Below, piece after piece: positions 36,801 to 45,582 of a stretch of DNA of 64,000 bases (position 1 is the stretch's first letter; each line of letters opens with the position of its first letter). The stretch comes from Pseudomonas alkylphenolica (GTDB taxonomy: Bacteria; Pseudomonadota; Gammaproteobacteria; Pseudomonadales; Pseudomonadaceae). The stretch spans positions 455,898 through 519,897 of the forward strand of contig NZ_JADUCM010000001.1 of assembly GCF_016009175.1 (NCBI RefSeq). The letters run 5' to 3'. A model generated the notes under the pieces. The model had not been told where the DNA came from. It ran no database searches and was given only the letters and a program-made list of their open reading frames with translations. The position numbers and the translations under genes were made by a program.

Positions 36801-37988
36801 GCCGGGGCCCTCGACCGAGACGCCGTGACCGTAAGTCCCTTGCGCCGTAATGATGCTTTTATCGATGACCAGGCTGCCGCCCGCCATGGCCCGGGCGGCA
36901 GCGGCCGGGTTGGTGACGACACCGGCACCGGTGACGCTGATGCGGCTGTCGCTGAGCGTTATGTCACTGGCTTCGGCACGGGCGCCGCCGACGTAATTGC
37001 CGCTGGCTGTCACATCCAGGCCCTTGCCGGTGATCGTCGAGCCGTCCAGCGCATGCAGTACCGCAGTGGTCGTGGTGCTGGTGGCAGCGTTGGTGGAATT
37101 GAAGGTGCTGTCGGTCAGGGCGATTGTGCTGTTGCGCTCCGCACGGGCACCACTGGCGGCGGCACCGCTGGTGTTGACAGTCACATCGCTGGCGCTGATG
37201 CGGCTGCCATTTTCAGCCTTCAGGCCATGGCTGATCGTGGCGCCGCTGACGGCACCGCTGGTGGTGACGGTGGTGCCGTTGCTCAGCGCGATGCTGCCGC
37301 CATCCTTGGCCAGTACGCCAATGGACCCCTTGGCCAGCGTGCTGACTGCGCCGCCACTGAAGTCAATGCTGCTGCCGCTACCGCTAGCCAGCAGCCCCAC
37401 GTTATTGCTGCCGGCCAGGCCACCCATGTTGACCTGACTGTTGTCGAGAACGACCGCGCCGCCATTTTGTGCGATCACACCGGTCATGTTATTGGCGTTG
37501 AAGGCAACGCCCAGCGCGGTCTGCGGGAGCATGTCGATACGTACGCCGCTACCGCCGATGGTACCGCCATCGGCCAGCAGGCCTTTCTGGCCATTGGCCG
37601 TGGCAGCCGTTACCGCGCCATTGGCGACGGTGCCTTGCTGGAAGCTGATCTGCACACCGGTGTCGGCTTTTACTCCGGTGCTGTTGGCTGCGCGCAGGCT
37701 GACGCTGGAGCTGTCTACGGCGCCAGTGGTAATGCCCACCCCGTTGGCCACGGTGACAATGACCGGCGCAGGCACGCCGAGTAATCCCATCAACGACGGA
37801 TGGCCGATATTCAAGCTGACCAGGGCAGGCACAAACTCGTCCTGGCGCTCGTTGATTGCTGCGTCTTCGGCCTGTGCACCGTGGATCGGCAGGTAGCACA
37901 GGGTGCCCAGAATCAGGCTGATTGCCAGGGCCAGGTGGTTATGTGCCAGGTGGTCCAGAGGCAGTGCACGCTCGGTGATGTGTTTCAT
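33822..37988 (-). CDS. Pertactin-like autotransporter with PVDPT linker
   Basis: A 1388-residue type V secreted protein. A long signal peptide (about residues 1-40, ending H-G-A-Q-A) is followed by a beta-helix passenger of short repeats (many N-x-T-x-V, G-S-x-x-A type segments). A pertactin-like hinge follows (L-V-I-D-G-G-Q-A-T-G), then a linker of 14 P-V-D-P-T-type pentapeptides at about 980-1050. The beta-barrel translocator runs from about 1090 to the end, starting near W-G-R-L-I-Y-G and finishing in aromatic F (K-V-K-F). ATG 37988 has GGAGG upstream. It is likely surface-exposed and possibly adhesive; the passenger shows no recognisable catalytic motif. Confidence 0.9.
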   Translation of the reverse strand: MKHITERALPLDHLAHNHLALAISLILGTLCYLPIHGAQAEDAAINERQDEFVPALVSLNIGHPSLMGLLGVPAPVIVTVANGVGITTGAVDSSSVSLRAANSTGVKADTGVQISFQQGTVANGAVTAATANGQKGLLADGGTIGGSGVRIDMLPQTALGVAFNANNMTGVIAQNGGAVVLDNSQVNMGGLAGSNNVGLLASGSGSSIDFSGGAVSTLAKGSIGVLAKDGGSIALSNGTTVTTSGAVSGATISHGLKAENGSRISASDVTVNTSGAAASGARAERNSTIALTDSTFNSTNAATSTTTTAVLHALDGSTITGKGLDVTASGNYVGGARAEASDITLSDSRISVTGAGVVTNPAAAARAMAGGSLVIDKSIITAQGTYGHGVSVEGPGSQAQVTGSEISVLGARAIGLNVTAGAQAQVSKTQIAVDALLNAAGPWAPGVLVDGAGASLVLSDSQVRTSQKSSYGISAGNGADIAIHNGSVSTLGNYSTGISAGNATVTADNVNVYTAGDDNAMGVVANLNATVILNGGTVTTSGNGSPVQSNLTFPHALASRNEGALLIANGTHLLTTGQQAYGAAVDDGGSMQLNGVSVKTEGDRSIGLYAGIGGPKPGSVVLDANSVTVETLGANAAGARVSRNFKDAQTATLNLKDSSIRTHGDNSAGLQAERGGELHADNSVASTSGAGSHGVLVSGIPSSATLRQASVITQGDGSHGMLVKDGGQLRAEQSTVSATGDNASALALQGTTAGLSEADLSSTVLHNLHGATVSVQGLADITLEDVIAGGSGQWLHVDAGTLDPGLANISLASSQVNGAANTAAGSTSNLTMSNTSLWKLTGNSNLSSLRNDNSLIDFSAPTGGNFKTLTVNQYQSDNGTIALNTYLYDDQSPSDKLVIDGGQATGSSNLQIKNAGGPGALTTGNGIQVVDAVNGGTTQEQAFRLLSRVKAGPYEYTLHRASLDDSNGQAWYLRSTQDATPVDPTPVDPTPVDPTPVDPTPVDPTPVDPTPVDPAPVDPTPVDPAPVDPTPVDPAPVDPVPVNPTPVAPTPKPSPAQVPNYRPETSLYSAIPGMTLRYSRMLVDTLHERMGEEVRNDFDPLPAEEQSDYGPSLGWGRLIYGQGDQSLSNGSAYDYNQQAFQVGIDLYHGEDTDGSTDQAGISLSAGKVTGDIEHTDGSAAGDAKLRAVGLGAYWTHFGPSGWYLDGVLQLNHFDVEARPQDLPRFKTKGKGISASLEAGYPFKLNKDESLKIEPQAQVIVTRIKLNDSHDEASDVRFEDVDSLTGRLGVRIDKDLFREDDKGKLHRTNVWVRPSIWHEFKSQPKTEFSSNDGFVPFTTDLGGTWTEVNLGVDYQVSEKTTIHVSAGYEKGLDNDSHGYEGILGLKVKF
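34843..35050 (-). repeat. 15-bp tandem repeats encoding PVDPT/PVDPA
   Basis: Fourteen tandem units of about 15 bases (of the form GTTGATCCGACACCT on the coding strand) encode P-V-D-P-T or close variants (PVDPA, PVDPV, PVNPT, PVAPT). This forms a stiff periplasmic linker between passenger and barrel. Units are multiples of 3, so copy-number change would keep the frame. Confidence 0.9.
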
Positions 37989-38141
37989 GGCAACCTCCAA
38001 CAAAATGTATGTAGGAAGTGTCTGCCTAGGCAGCGAAATGCTCTGTAGGAGTCGCCTTAGCTGCGTGTAGGAGCTTCACTGAAGGCGGTGCTGGTCTAGG
38101 CTTGCTTTTCAGGCCCGTGTCGGCCCGAAAGGAGCGCTGTG

Positions 38142-39818
38142 ATGAGTCGGGTAATGATTGTCGAGCCACTGCCGTTGATGCGTCTGGCCATTGCCCAGGT
38201 GGTGCAGCGGCTGGGGCATGAGGTGGTCGCTGAGGTCGAAAATGGCCAGGAGGCGCTGGTACACGCACGCAGTGATGGTCCTGAACTGGTGGTGCTTGAA
38301 CTGGCCATCGAAGGCCTGGGTGGCCTGGACCTGATCCGGCGCTTGAAACTGCGCGATCCGGCACTGCAGTTGCTGGTGTATACGGGGCAAAGCAGCAGTC
38401 ATTTCGCTCGTTTGTGTGTACAGGCCGGGGCCGATGGCTTCGTCAACAAGCACGACGAACCACTCGAGCTTGAGCGTGGCTTGCAGGCCGTGGTGCACGG
38501 ACGCCAGTATTTCCCTCGGGAGTCCAGGCGTGCGCCGACGCCGGTTGGCGGCAAAGAGCTGGATACGCTCTCGGCTCGGGAACTGACCGTACTGGAGTTG
38601 ATCAGCGAGGGACGCTCCAATCAGGCCATCGCCGAGCAGCTGTCGATAAGCTACAAGACCGTTAGTACCTACAAGACCCGCTTGCAGGAAAAGCTTCAGG
38701 TCGATTCGCGCCTGGCCCTGGCGACGATCGCCCAGCGCAATGGCATTGGTTCTTCGGGCGTGGCGACGCTGGCTGAGTCCGAGTCGAAGGCTGAGCACTG
38801 GCACGACCCGACGCAGCAGGCCCTGATGCGGGCAATGCTCGAGGCCTCACCCAACCCGATGTTCGTGCGTGACCGGGAGGGGCGCCTGCTGTTGTGCAAC
38901 CAGCCTTTTCTGGCGTGGCACCACGCATCTGTCGAACGCGTGCTCGGTGGCCGGTTAACGGATGCGTTCTGGTTCACCGCAGAGGAGGGCCAGCGGTACC
39001 AGGCCCGTTATGATGAGTTGCTCGAGAAAGGCCAGGCATTCACCAACCAGCTCAACATCGAGTTCCTCGGTGAGCCGCATTTCATGCGGTTCTGGGTTGA
39101 GCCCTGGCGGGACGCCGAAGGCAATGTACAGGGCATGGTCGGCAGTTTCGAAGACCTGACCGATCGACAGATTCTGCTGGGCCAACTGCGCGATGCACAC
39201 GAACACGCTCAGGCCAGATACCGGGAGGTGACCGGCTTTGCCCACGTGGTGCATGATGACCTGCTTGAACCACTACAGCGCCTGCAAACCAGCCTTCGGG
39301 CAGTCGAAGTGCCGTTGCCAGGCCTGTACGCACTGCACACAGTCACCCATCGCCTGGCGCAGCTACAGCGGCTGCTGAACCTTGATCAGCAGCGTCCGCC
39401 ACTGGTGCCGGCGCAGCTGGACATCACCCGGTGGCTGGAGGCACGGCTGGCCGCGTTCAGCGCACAGCTGAGCAAGGGCTTTGTTGCGCCGACGCTGGAG
39501 ATCAAGGAGGTCAACGCCAGGCAGCTCTGGATCGATGGTGAGCGGCTGGGCGCATTGTTCGACTGCCTGCTGGAGTACCTGAGTGAAGCAGCGCCCATGG
39601 CGCCGTTGCGGATCAACCTGGCAACACGGCTGCAACTGAACGGTGCAGTCAGCCTGAACCTGGCAGTCACCCTCTGCCGGCCTCTCGAACATCGCCGGGG
39701 TATTGCCTTGCAGCTGTGCCGCAACCTGACTCAGTCAATGGACGGCAGTTTCCGGGTGGTGCATGAGAACGGTGAAACGGCGTTCCTGATCGGGCTCGAG
39801 TCTGCCGCGGCCTTGTGA
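38142..39818 (+). CDS. Atypical response regulator (REC-LuxR HTH-PAS-kinase-like)
   Basis: A 558-residue protein. Residues 1-125 form a receiver whose usual phospho-accepting Asp is Glu53 (V-V-L-E-L-A-I-E-G) and whose acidic pair is reduced to E8-P9, although the Thr (Y-T-G) and Lys (N-K-H-D) positions remain. A LuxR-type HTH follows (about 146-205: L-S-A-R-E-L-T-V-L-E-L-I-S-E-G). A PAS domain occupies about 227-345. The C-terminus is kinase-like, with H-D-D-L-L-E-P-L (about 365) but a degenerate ATPase region lacking a clear N-box. AAAGGAG precedes the ATG. It is divergent from the autotransporter gene and convergent with the secretion operon, so either or both may be its targets (inference). 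Order and residue changes are unusual. Confidence 0.85.
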   Translation: MSRVMIVEPLPLMRLAIAQVVQRLGHEVVAEVENGQEALVHARSDGPELVVLELAIEGLGGLDLIRRLKLRDPALQLLVYTGQSSSHFARLCVQAGADGFVNKHDEPLELERGLQAVVHGRQYFPRESRRAPTPVGGKELDTLSARELTVLELISEGRSNQAIAEQLSISYKTVSTYKTRLQEKLQVDSRLALATIAQRNGIGSSGVATLAESESKAEHWHDPTQQALMRAMLEASPNPMFVRDREGRLLLCNQPFLAWHHASVERVLGGRLTDAFWFTAEEGQRYQARYDELLEKGQAFTNQLNIEFLGEPHFMRFWVEPWRDAEGNVQGMVGSFEDLTDRQILLGQLRDAHEHAQARYREVTGFAHVVHDDLLEPLQRLQTSLRAVEVPLPGLYALHTVTHRLAQLQRLLNLDQQRPPLVPAQLDITRWLEARLAAFSAQLSKGFVAPTLEIKEVNARQLWIDGERLGALFDCLLEYLSEAAPMAPLRINLATRLQLNGAVSLNLAVTLCRPLEHRRGIALQLCRNLTQSMDGSFRVVHENGETAFLIGLESAAAL

Positions 39819-39846
39819 AGCTGCGCGCACAAGGCCGTGGCAGCCA

Positions 39847-41949
39847 TCAGAACCCGCTCTCGCGCAGCAGCACTGCCGCCACATGGGTCAAGCCCTCACC
39901 CAGCAAACTGCGACGTTCACCGGCAATCTGCAACCGGCCACGGGTTTCGCGCAGGGCAGGTGGGGCGCCTTCCAGTTGCACCAGCACATGAAACAGCGGC
40001 GGTGTTGGCAGTAGCTCCTTGCCCCGGCTGGCCACGGTCAATGGCCCGCCGAACCGCGAGGCAAGCATGGCGTGATGCAGCTGACTGACGCGGGTGCTGC
40101 CGATGGCCAGCACGGTGCCATTGATCGGCGTCGGCTGACCCTCGGGGTAGAAGTGTACGGCACCGCCCTGCACCAGGCGCTGCACTTCGTCCTGGTCAAC
40201 GTAAGCATCCACCTGCCAGTGATCGGGGTCTATGAGGATGCCGACGGGCTCACGGCTGCCGATCCACTGACCGGATTGCCAATTGGGGTCCAGGTCAAGC
40301 CATAGCCCGTCGAACGGCGCTTGCAGGGTCAGGCGGGCGATTTCCGAGCGGGCGGCCCGCGCCTCTTCGAACTGAACATCCAGGCGTTGACGCGTGGCGA
40401 TGGCCTGGTCGGCACCGGTCGGGTCGGCCATCAAGCCGCCCAGGCGTGCCTGATAGCTTTTCGCGCTGGCTTCGCTGCTGGTCAGCCGTGAGGCAATATC
40501 CGGTTCATCGAGGGTGACCAGCGCCGCCCCGGCCGCGACGTGGCCGGCGGGGTGCAAAGCCTGCAAACGCGCCGGATAGGGTGCAAATACCCGCAACTGG
40601 TGCTCGGCGCGGGCCACACCCAGCGCATGGACCTGGGTGCGCCAGGGCACGGCCAGCAGCAACAGGATCAACGCCCCGACGACCCACCAGGCGTGGCGGT
40701 GGCCGGCCTTGATGCCTTCGCGGTGTTTCCACCAGTGCTTGAGCTCGCGCCACACCGGCATGACGATGAACCAGGCCACCTCCACGGCAAACAGCACAAT
40801 CCCCAGCAGCTTGAAGAACAGCAGGTACACCGCCACGGCAATGCCCAGGAACAGCACGAGGCGATACACCCAGGTGACCATGGCGAACGCTACAAGGGCC
40901 CGGCGCTTGCCCGGTGGAAACGCCTCGGGCCAGTCCTCGTCGAGCCCCAGCAACACCCGGCGCAAGGTCACCCGGGCGAGGGCCGAGGAGCGTTCGTGCA
41001 GGTTGGGGAAGTCCAGCAGGTCGGAGAGGATGAAGTAGCCGTCAAAACGCATGAACGGGCTGGCATTGAGCGCCAGTGACAGCACCCAGCTGGTGGTGGC
41101 CAGGTACAGCAGGGCGTTACGCAACGGGCCCGGATCGGACAATGCCCATCCCAGTGTTGCCAGCCCGGCCAACGCGAGCTCGGTGATGATACCGGCCGAG
41201 GCAATTGCCAATCGCTGCCTGGCACTGCGCAGCTTCCAGCTTTCGCCGGTGTCGGTGTAGAGCATCGGCCACATCACCACGAAGGCAATGCCCATGTGGC
41301 CCACGCGCAGCCCCAGGCGGGTAGCGACCAGGGCGTGGCCCAGCTCATGCAGGGTTTTGGCCAGCGCCAAAGCGATGGCAAAGCTGACCAGCCCCGAGGC
41401 CGAGAACGACTCCACCACGGCAGTGGTGAAGGTGTCCCACTGCTGCAACACCAGCAGCACCCCGGTGAGCCCCAACAGCAGCACGATCACACCGGTCAAC
41501 GGCTGGAACAACCAGTCGAGCTTTTTCGCCAGCGTTTGCAGGTGTTGTTGCGGATGCAGCAACGGTACGCGAAAAAACAGGTAGTGATGCAGCCACCAGC
41601 GCCAGCTCAGCCAGGCATTGCCTTCGCTGCGCGCAGCCATGCGAGCCAAGGCCTCGCGGCCAGGGCGCAACAGTTGGTGGTTTTCCAGAAACTGACGAAA
41701 CTCCACAATTTGCTCCACATCCGGGCGTAGCGCGGTTTCGCTATGGATGGCCTGGCAAATGGCGTTCGGGGTGCGCTCCCAGCGCAGCAAGCATTCGAAC
41801 TCCAGCCAGCCGATACGGTAAAAGCGGTTGAGTACAGTGTCGTGAATCACCCAGGCGGGTTCACCGCTGCGGTCGGGGGCTGTCTCCAGCAGGCGCAGGT
41901 CGTCGCGCAACGGTTGCGACGTCATTTCTGCCGGGTTGGCGCCGATCAC
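39847..41949 (-). CDS. PqqD-like / M50 protease / HlyD-arm membrane protein
   Basis: A 700-residue inner-membrane protein. A soluble N-terminal region (about 10-100) resembles PqqD-type winged-helix domains. A hydrophobic M50 (site-2 protease) core follows, with both catalytic motifs intact: H201-E-L-G-H205 and N295-A-S-P298 leading to D303-G304. After several more helices, residues about 420-690 form a HlyD/lipoyl-type periplasmic arm (A-P-Y-P-A-R-L-Q-A, L-V-T-L-D-E-P-D, T-L-Q-A-P-F-D-G-L-W-L-D). The GTG start overlaps the upstream stop by four bases (GTGA). In this operon it takes the place normally held by an ABC exporter. A processing or gating role is inferred; whether the protease is active is unproven. 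Confidence 0.8.
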   Translation of the reverse strand: MIGANPAEMTSQPLRDDLRLLETAPDRSGEPAWVIHDTVLNRFYRIGWLEFECLLRWERTPNAICQAIHSETALRPDVEQIVEFRQFLENHQLLRPGREALARMAARSEGNAWLSWRWWLHHYLFFRVPLLHPQQHLQTLAKKLDWLFQPLTGVIVLLLGLTGVLLVLQQWDTFTTAVVESFSASGLVSFAIALALAKTLHELGHALVATRLGLRVGHMGIAFVVMWPMLYTDTGESWKLRSARQRLAIASAGIITELALAGLATLGWALSDPGPLRNALLYLATTSWVLSLALNASPFMRFDGYFILSDLLDFPNLHERSSALARVTLRRVLLGLDEDWPEAFPPGKRRALVAFAMVTWVYRLVLFLGIAVAVYLLFFKLLGIVLFAVEVAWFIVMPVWRELKHWWKHREGIKAGHRHAWWVVGALILLLLAVPWRTQVHALGVARAEHQLRVFAPYPARLQALHPAGHVAAGAALVTLDEPDIASRLTSSEASAKSYQARLGGLMADPTGADQAIATRQRLDVQFEEARAARSEIARLTLQAPFDGLWLDLDPNWQSGQWIGSREPVGILIDPDHWQVDAYVDQDEVQRLVQGGAVHFYPEGQPTPINGTVLAIGSTRVSQLHHAMLASRFGGPLTVASRGKELLPTPPLFHVLVQLEGAPPALRETRGRLQIAGERRSLLGEGLTHVAAVLLRESGF

Positions 41950-43286
41950 AGCCCACTCCAGGCCCGCAATGCGGCGAACGGTCGACGCAGCAGGTAATAG
42001 CCCAATACCACGCGTTCACCGTACAGGCGAGCAGTGCCATGAAGGCCCAGGCGCGCGTGTTCGGGTTGCCCCTCGATGCTGGCGAGCAGCCGGTAAGCCA
42101 CCACGCCTTCTTCGTTGGTGCGCGCCTGGTAGCTGGTTTCCAGCACTTTGCCTTTCAGAGGCGTCAACGGGTAGGCGGTGAGGAACAGGGTGACTTCGGC
42201 ACCGGGTTCCAGGGCAATGGCATCGGCGACCGGTAACTGGATCTGCATCGCCGGTTGCTGCGGTTCGGCAATCAGCAGAATCCGCTCCCCGGTGGATACC
42301 GGTTTGCCCAGCCAGTCGTTGGGGTCGCTGTACACCGCGACACCGGCCCGTGGCGAACGCACCTGAGTACGCTGAAGTTGCGCTTTGACCGCCGCAAGCT
42401 CCGCACGGCGCTGCTGCACCCGGCCATTCAACAGGGTCAGTTCGCTTTTGCTTTGCGGGTTGTCGAAAGCACGCTGGCTGGCGGCGGCGAGTTCCGCATC
42501 GGCAACCGCGACTTCCTTGCCCAGCACTTCGGCGCGGCTCCTGAGCGTGGTTTCATCCAGGCTGAACAGCAAGGTGTCCTTTTCTACCGGCTGATTGGGG
42601 CGGACCTGCATGCGCTCGATCACGCCATCAATGGGCGAGCTGATGATCATGGCTTCGCGCGAGACGATTTCGGCCGGGGCCAGTGCCGTCTGCCGCACCG
42701 GCACCAACAGCAGGGCCACGGCCACCGCCAGGGCGATCAGCAGCTGGCGCTTGCTGGGACGCCCGCGCCGCAAGCGGCGCGGGCGAGTGAAGCCGGCCCA
42801 GCAATGCGCCCAGGTGCGCCACAGGCCGTCGAACAATGGCTCAAGTGCCGCGGCCGGTGGTGTATCGAGCAGGAACACGACCAGGCCCAGGCGTTGCCCC
42901 TCGCGGTCATGCAGGGGGATACACCACAGGCCTTTGGGCCACCACTCGGCCCAGCCTTCTTCGATGTCTGGCGGTGGGGTGACGACATCGCGTCCCAGCC
43001 AGCGGGGCTTATCGTCCTCCAGCTGGTCGGCAATCCAGCGTACGGCACGCTGCAGCCAGACCAGGTAGGGCGAGTCTTCACTGGGACGGGCAAGGCCCGA
43101 CACGCAGAGCAGATCGAGGCCTTGGCCTTGCTGCTGGAACACCAGCGCCTGGTGGTACTGCAGCAAGGGGTAGGGGTCGTTGGCGATGGAAAAACCCAGC
43201 GCATTGAGTGAATCGGCGGCCAGGGCTCGGTCGCGCAGGGCTGCAATGGCCAACAGCAACTGCGGGTGCGGTAATGGCTCACTCAT
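41946..43286 (-). CDS. GAF-like / HlyD membrane adaptor
   Basis: A 446-residue protein with a cytoplasmic N-terminal region (about 20-165) of GAF-like appearance (L-F-L-D-T-P and L-G-L-V-V-F-L-L-D toward its end). One transmembrane helix follows (about 185-202: L-L-I-A-L-A-V-A-V-A-L-L-L-V). The periplasmic HlyD part includes a lipoyl motif (I-S-S-P-I-D-G-V-I-E), a coiled-coil hairpin, and R-S-P-R-A-G-V-A-V-Y. It overlaps the preceding adaptor gene by 8 bases. A sensor-like head on a membrane-fusion protein suggests signal-controlled export, but no ligand can be named. Confidence 0.8.
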   Translation of the reverse strand: MSEPLPHPQLLLAIAALRDRALAADSLNALGFSIANDPYPLLQYHQALVFQQQGQGLDLLCVSGLARPSEDSPYLVWLQRAVRWIADQLEDDKPRWLGRDVVTPPPDIEEGWAEWWPKGLWCIPLHDREGQRLGLVVFLLDTPPAAALEPLFDGLWRTWAHCWAGFTRPRRLRRGRPSKRQLLIALAVAVALLLVPVRQTALAPAEIVSREAMIISSPIDGVIERMQVRPNQPVEKDTLLFSLDETTLRSRAEVLGKEVAVADAELAAASQRAFDNPQSKSELTLLNGRVQQRRAELAAVKAQLQRTQVRSPRAGVAVYSDPNDWLGKPVSTGERILLIAEPQQPAMQIQLPVADAIALEPGAEVTLFLTAYPLTPLKGKVLETSYQARTNEEGVVAYRLLASIEGQPEHARLGLHGTARLYGERVVLGYYLLRRPFAALRAWSGL

Positions 43287-44046
43287 TGCTGTCAGGGAAC
43301 CGTGCAGTACCGCTCATGCCGGCGATCAGTTCCGGATGCGCCGCGTCCAGGCGCGCTTCCAGCTCCACGGTCTGCGCCACAGCGTCGACCCGCGCGTTGA
43401 TCGCGCTGACATGGGCCGGGTAAGCCTTGCCGGTCTCGAGGATGTCGACTTCCAGCGCCTGGTCCTTCTTGAGCTTGGGCAGCAGGCTTGAGGGCACGTT
43501 GAGGCGGACCTTCAGCGCACCGTCACTGACCAGGTCGAACAGCGGGGTGCCGGCCGGTACCGTTTGGAAGGGCTTGGCATGCACCTTGGCAACGCGCCCG
43601 GCAAAGGGCGCCTGTACCACGCAATACCCGCTCTGGGCCTGGGCCAGGGCGCGCGCGCCGTCGGCCTTCTGCACCTCGGTGTTGGCCACCGAGACTTCCA
43701 GGTCACCGACGGCATCGAGTTTGCGCAAGTTGCGCTTGGCATCCAGGTTCTGCCGGGCCATGGTCAGCTCGGCGGCCGCAACCCGGGCACGGGCCTGGGC
43801 TTCGGCACAATCGAAGCGTGCCAGCACGGCGTCCTTGGCCACCGTCTGGCCAAGCGCCGCCTTGAACTCGCCAAGGGTGCCCGCCATCTGGCTGGACAGG
43901 GTGGTTTCCAGACTGGCCACCAACAGCACGCGAATCGTGCTGGGCTCGGTGGTGGTCAGGGCTGGCTGGGTATCATCGGCCAGCGCCGGGGTGAGGATCA
44001 GGGACAGTATCACTGCGAGCAAACTGCGCTCAGGGCTGTATGACAT
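43279..44046 (-). CDS. HlyD-type periplasmic adaptor
   Basis: A 255-residue adaptor with a cleavable-type signal (L-L-A-V-I-L-S-L-I-L-T-P-A-L-A) and a short HlyD/RND-like core. The core has the lipoyl half-motifs (A-G-T-L-G-E-F and A-P-F-A-G-R-V-A-K-V), an alpha-helical hairpin between them, and a beta-barrel segment ending G-M-S-G-T-A-R-F-P. ATG 44046 has AAGGA 8 bases upstream; a longer frame start is not supported. It overlaps the TolC gene by 17 bases. It should bridge the inner-membrane components and the outer-membrane channel. Confidence 0.85.
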   Translation of the reverse strand: MSYSPERSLLAVILSLILTPALADDTQPALTTTEPSTIRVLLVASLETTLSSQMAGTLGEFKAALGQTVAKDAVLARFDCAEAQARARVAAAELTMARQNLDAKRNLRKLDAVGDLEVSVANTEVQKADGARALAQAQSGYCVVQAPFAGRVAKVHAKPFQTVPAGTPLFDLVSDGALKVRLNVPSSLLPKLKKDQALEVDILETGKAYPAHVSAINARVDAVAQTVELEARLDAAHPELIAGMSGTARFPDSNE

Positions 44047-45562
44047 TCGGCGTTCCTTGCGTGCTAACGAGAAGATTGGCGCGTTCTTGATCATCCAGGG
44101 TCCGCTGGATTTCTCGGGCTAATGTCTTGATGTCGTGTTTTTCGATTTCCTTGGGCAGCGTGTCCAGGCCAACCGAGTTGTATAGCCGTCCCCAGGCCGC
44201 CTGGGCACTGGAGTAGGCCGCTTCGCGCTGGTAACGCGACAGCAGGTAGCGGCCCTCGGCACGTATCACCTCAAGCTCGGAGCCATAGGAGGTGCTACGG
44301 GCTTTTTCAGCGTAGCTCAGCAAACTCTGGTCGACCTGCAGGCTCTGGTCGGCGAACTCCACTTCCTGGCGGGCCAGTTGGTAGCGCAGGGTGCCGACCC
44401 GTACCTGGGTAAGGATAGCCATCGACAGTGCCACCCGGCGCATGTCGTCGGTCTTGGTCTGCGACTCGGCGGCGCTGTTGATCGATGGCAACTGCAGCAG
44501 ACGCAACAGGTTCATCGAGACTTGCACACCGGTTTCGGTCCAGTCGTTGTTGTAGAGGTATTTGTTGGAGTCGTACTTGTAGCCATAGTCGAAGACGACG
44601 TTGGGCCACAGTTGCGCCTTGGCGATCTTCAGGTCGTTTTCGTTGACCCGCTTGCGGTACCACTCTTCCATGATTTCCGGGCGGTTCTGCAACGACAGCT
44701 GTTCAAGCTTGTCGATGTCCTGGGACATTGACGGCAGCGTCGGCTCCACCTGGTCGGCGAGGATCAGGCGTGAGCCCGGCGGCAACGACATCAGCGCCGA
44801 CAGTTCGGCGCGGGCGAACTCAAGGTCCTGACGGCGTACGGTCAACAGGTAAATGGAGTCGAGCAGGGCGCGCTGATACGCCAGTACCTCCTGGCGTGGC
44901 AGCAAGCCCTGGGTTTCGGCCTGGCGCGCCGAGAGCAAGGCCTGGTTGGTGCGCACCAGCAAGCGGTCGACCTGAGGCATCAGGCGCTGTGCGCTGAGGG
45001 CGCGCCAATAGGCGTTGCGCACGTCCTGCAGGACGTTCTGCGCGACTTTGCGCCGACGTTCCTCGGCCATCAGGATCTGGTCGCTTTTCTGCTGGGTGCG
45101 GTAATAGGCCACGCCGAAATCCAGCAGGCTCCAGCTCAGGCCCAGTCCATAGAGCTGGCGATAGCGCTCTTCGGAGGTCGATGCGCGCAAGCTTTGCTGG
45201 CGGTCTTCGATACCGATCGAGGTGCCACCGGAGTCATTGTTGCGCCCGGCATACCCGGCCGAAGCCACCAGGCGCGGCAGCATCTCGTGGCTGGAGACAT
45301 CACGCAGGTCGCTGGCCAGCGCGCTTTCCATCAGTTTCAGGCGGTAATCCAGGTTGTATTTCAGGGCCCGTGCCGCGGCTTCATAGAAGGTGATGGGCGT
45401 GGTGACGGGCTCCTGGTTCTCATACATCTGCGCCTGGTCGCGAAGAATCCGTTGCCGGGCTTCTTCCTCGGTGTACTCGACAGGCTTGGTCGCAGAGCAG
45501 GCGGCCAGCAATAAAGTGGAAGCGATGGCTGTACTCAATACCGTGTGTGGCAGTCTTAGCAT
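44030..45562 (-). CDS. TolC-family outer-membrane channel lipoprotein
   Basis: A 510-residue TolC-family protein with lipobox L-L-A-A-C (Cys about residue 22) and two long helical repeats. The A-A-x-A-L-K-Y-N-L-D and L-x-W-S-L-L-D-F-G-V-A-Y segments start the first repeat, and N-V-V-F-D-Y-G-Y-K-Y is a strand of the second. AAGGA precedes ATG 45562. It follows the giant adhesin gene by 20 bases and forms the exit duct for the operon's substrate (inference). Confidence 0.9.
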   Translation of the reverse strand: MLRLPHTVLSTAIASTLLLAACSATKPVEYTEEEARQRILRDQAQMYENQEPVTTPITFYEAAARALKYNLDYRLKLMESALASDLRDVSSHEMLPRLVASAGYAGRNNDSGGTSIGIEDRQQSLRASTSEERYRQLYGLGLSWSLLDFGVAYYRTQQKSDQILMAEERRRKVAQNVLQDVRNAYWRALSAQRLMPQVDRLLVRTNQALLSARQAETQGLLPRQEVLAYQRALLDSIYLLTVRRQDLEFARAELSALMSLPPGSRLILADQVEPTLPSMSQDIDKLEQLSLQNRPEIMEEWYRKRVNENDLKIAKAQLWPNVVFDYGYKYDSNKYLYNNDWTETGVQVSMNLLRLLQLPSINSAAESQTKTDDMRRVALSMAILTQVRVGTLRYQLARQEVEFADQSLQVDQSLLSYAEKARSTSYGSELEVIRAEGRYLLSRYQREAAYSSAQAAWGRLYNSVGLDTLPKEIEKHDIKTLAREIQRTLDDQERANLLVSTQGTPNVIQP

Positions 45563-45582
45563 GGTCTGTCCTTGTTCCTGGC

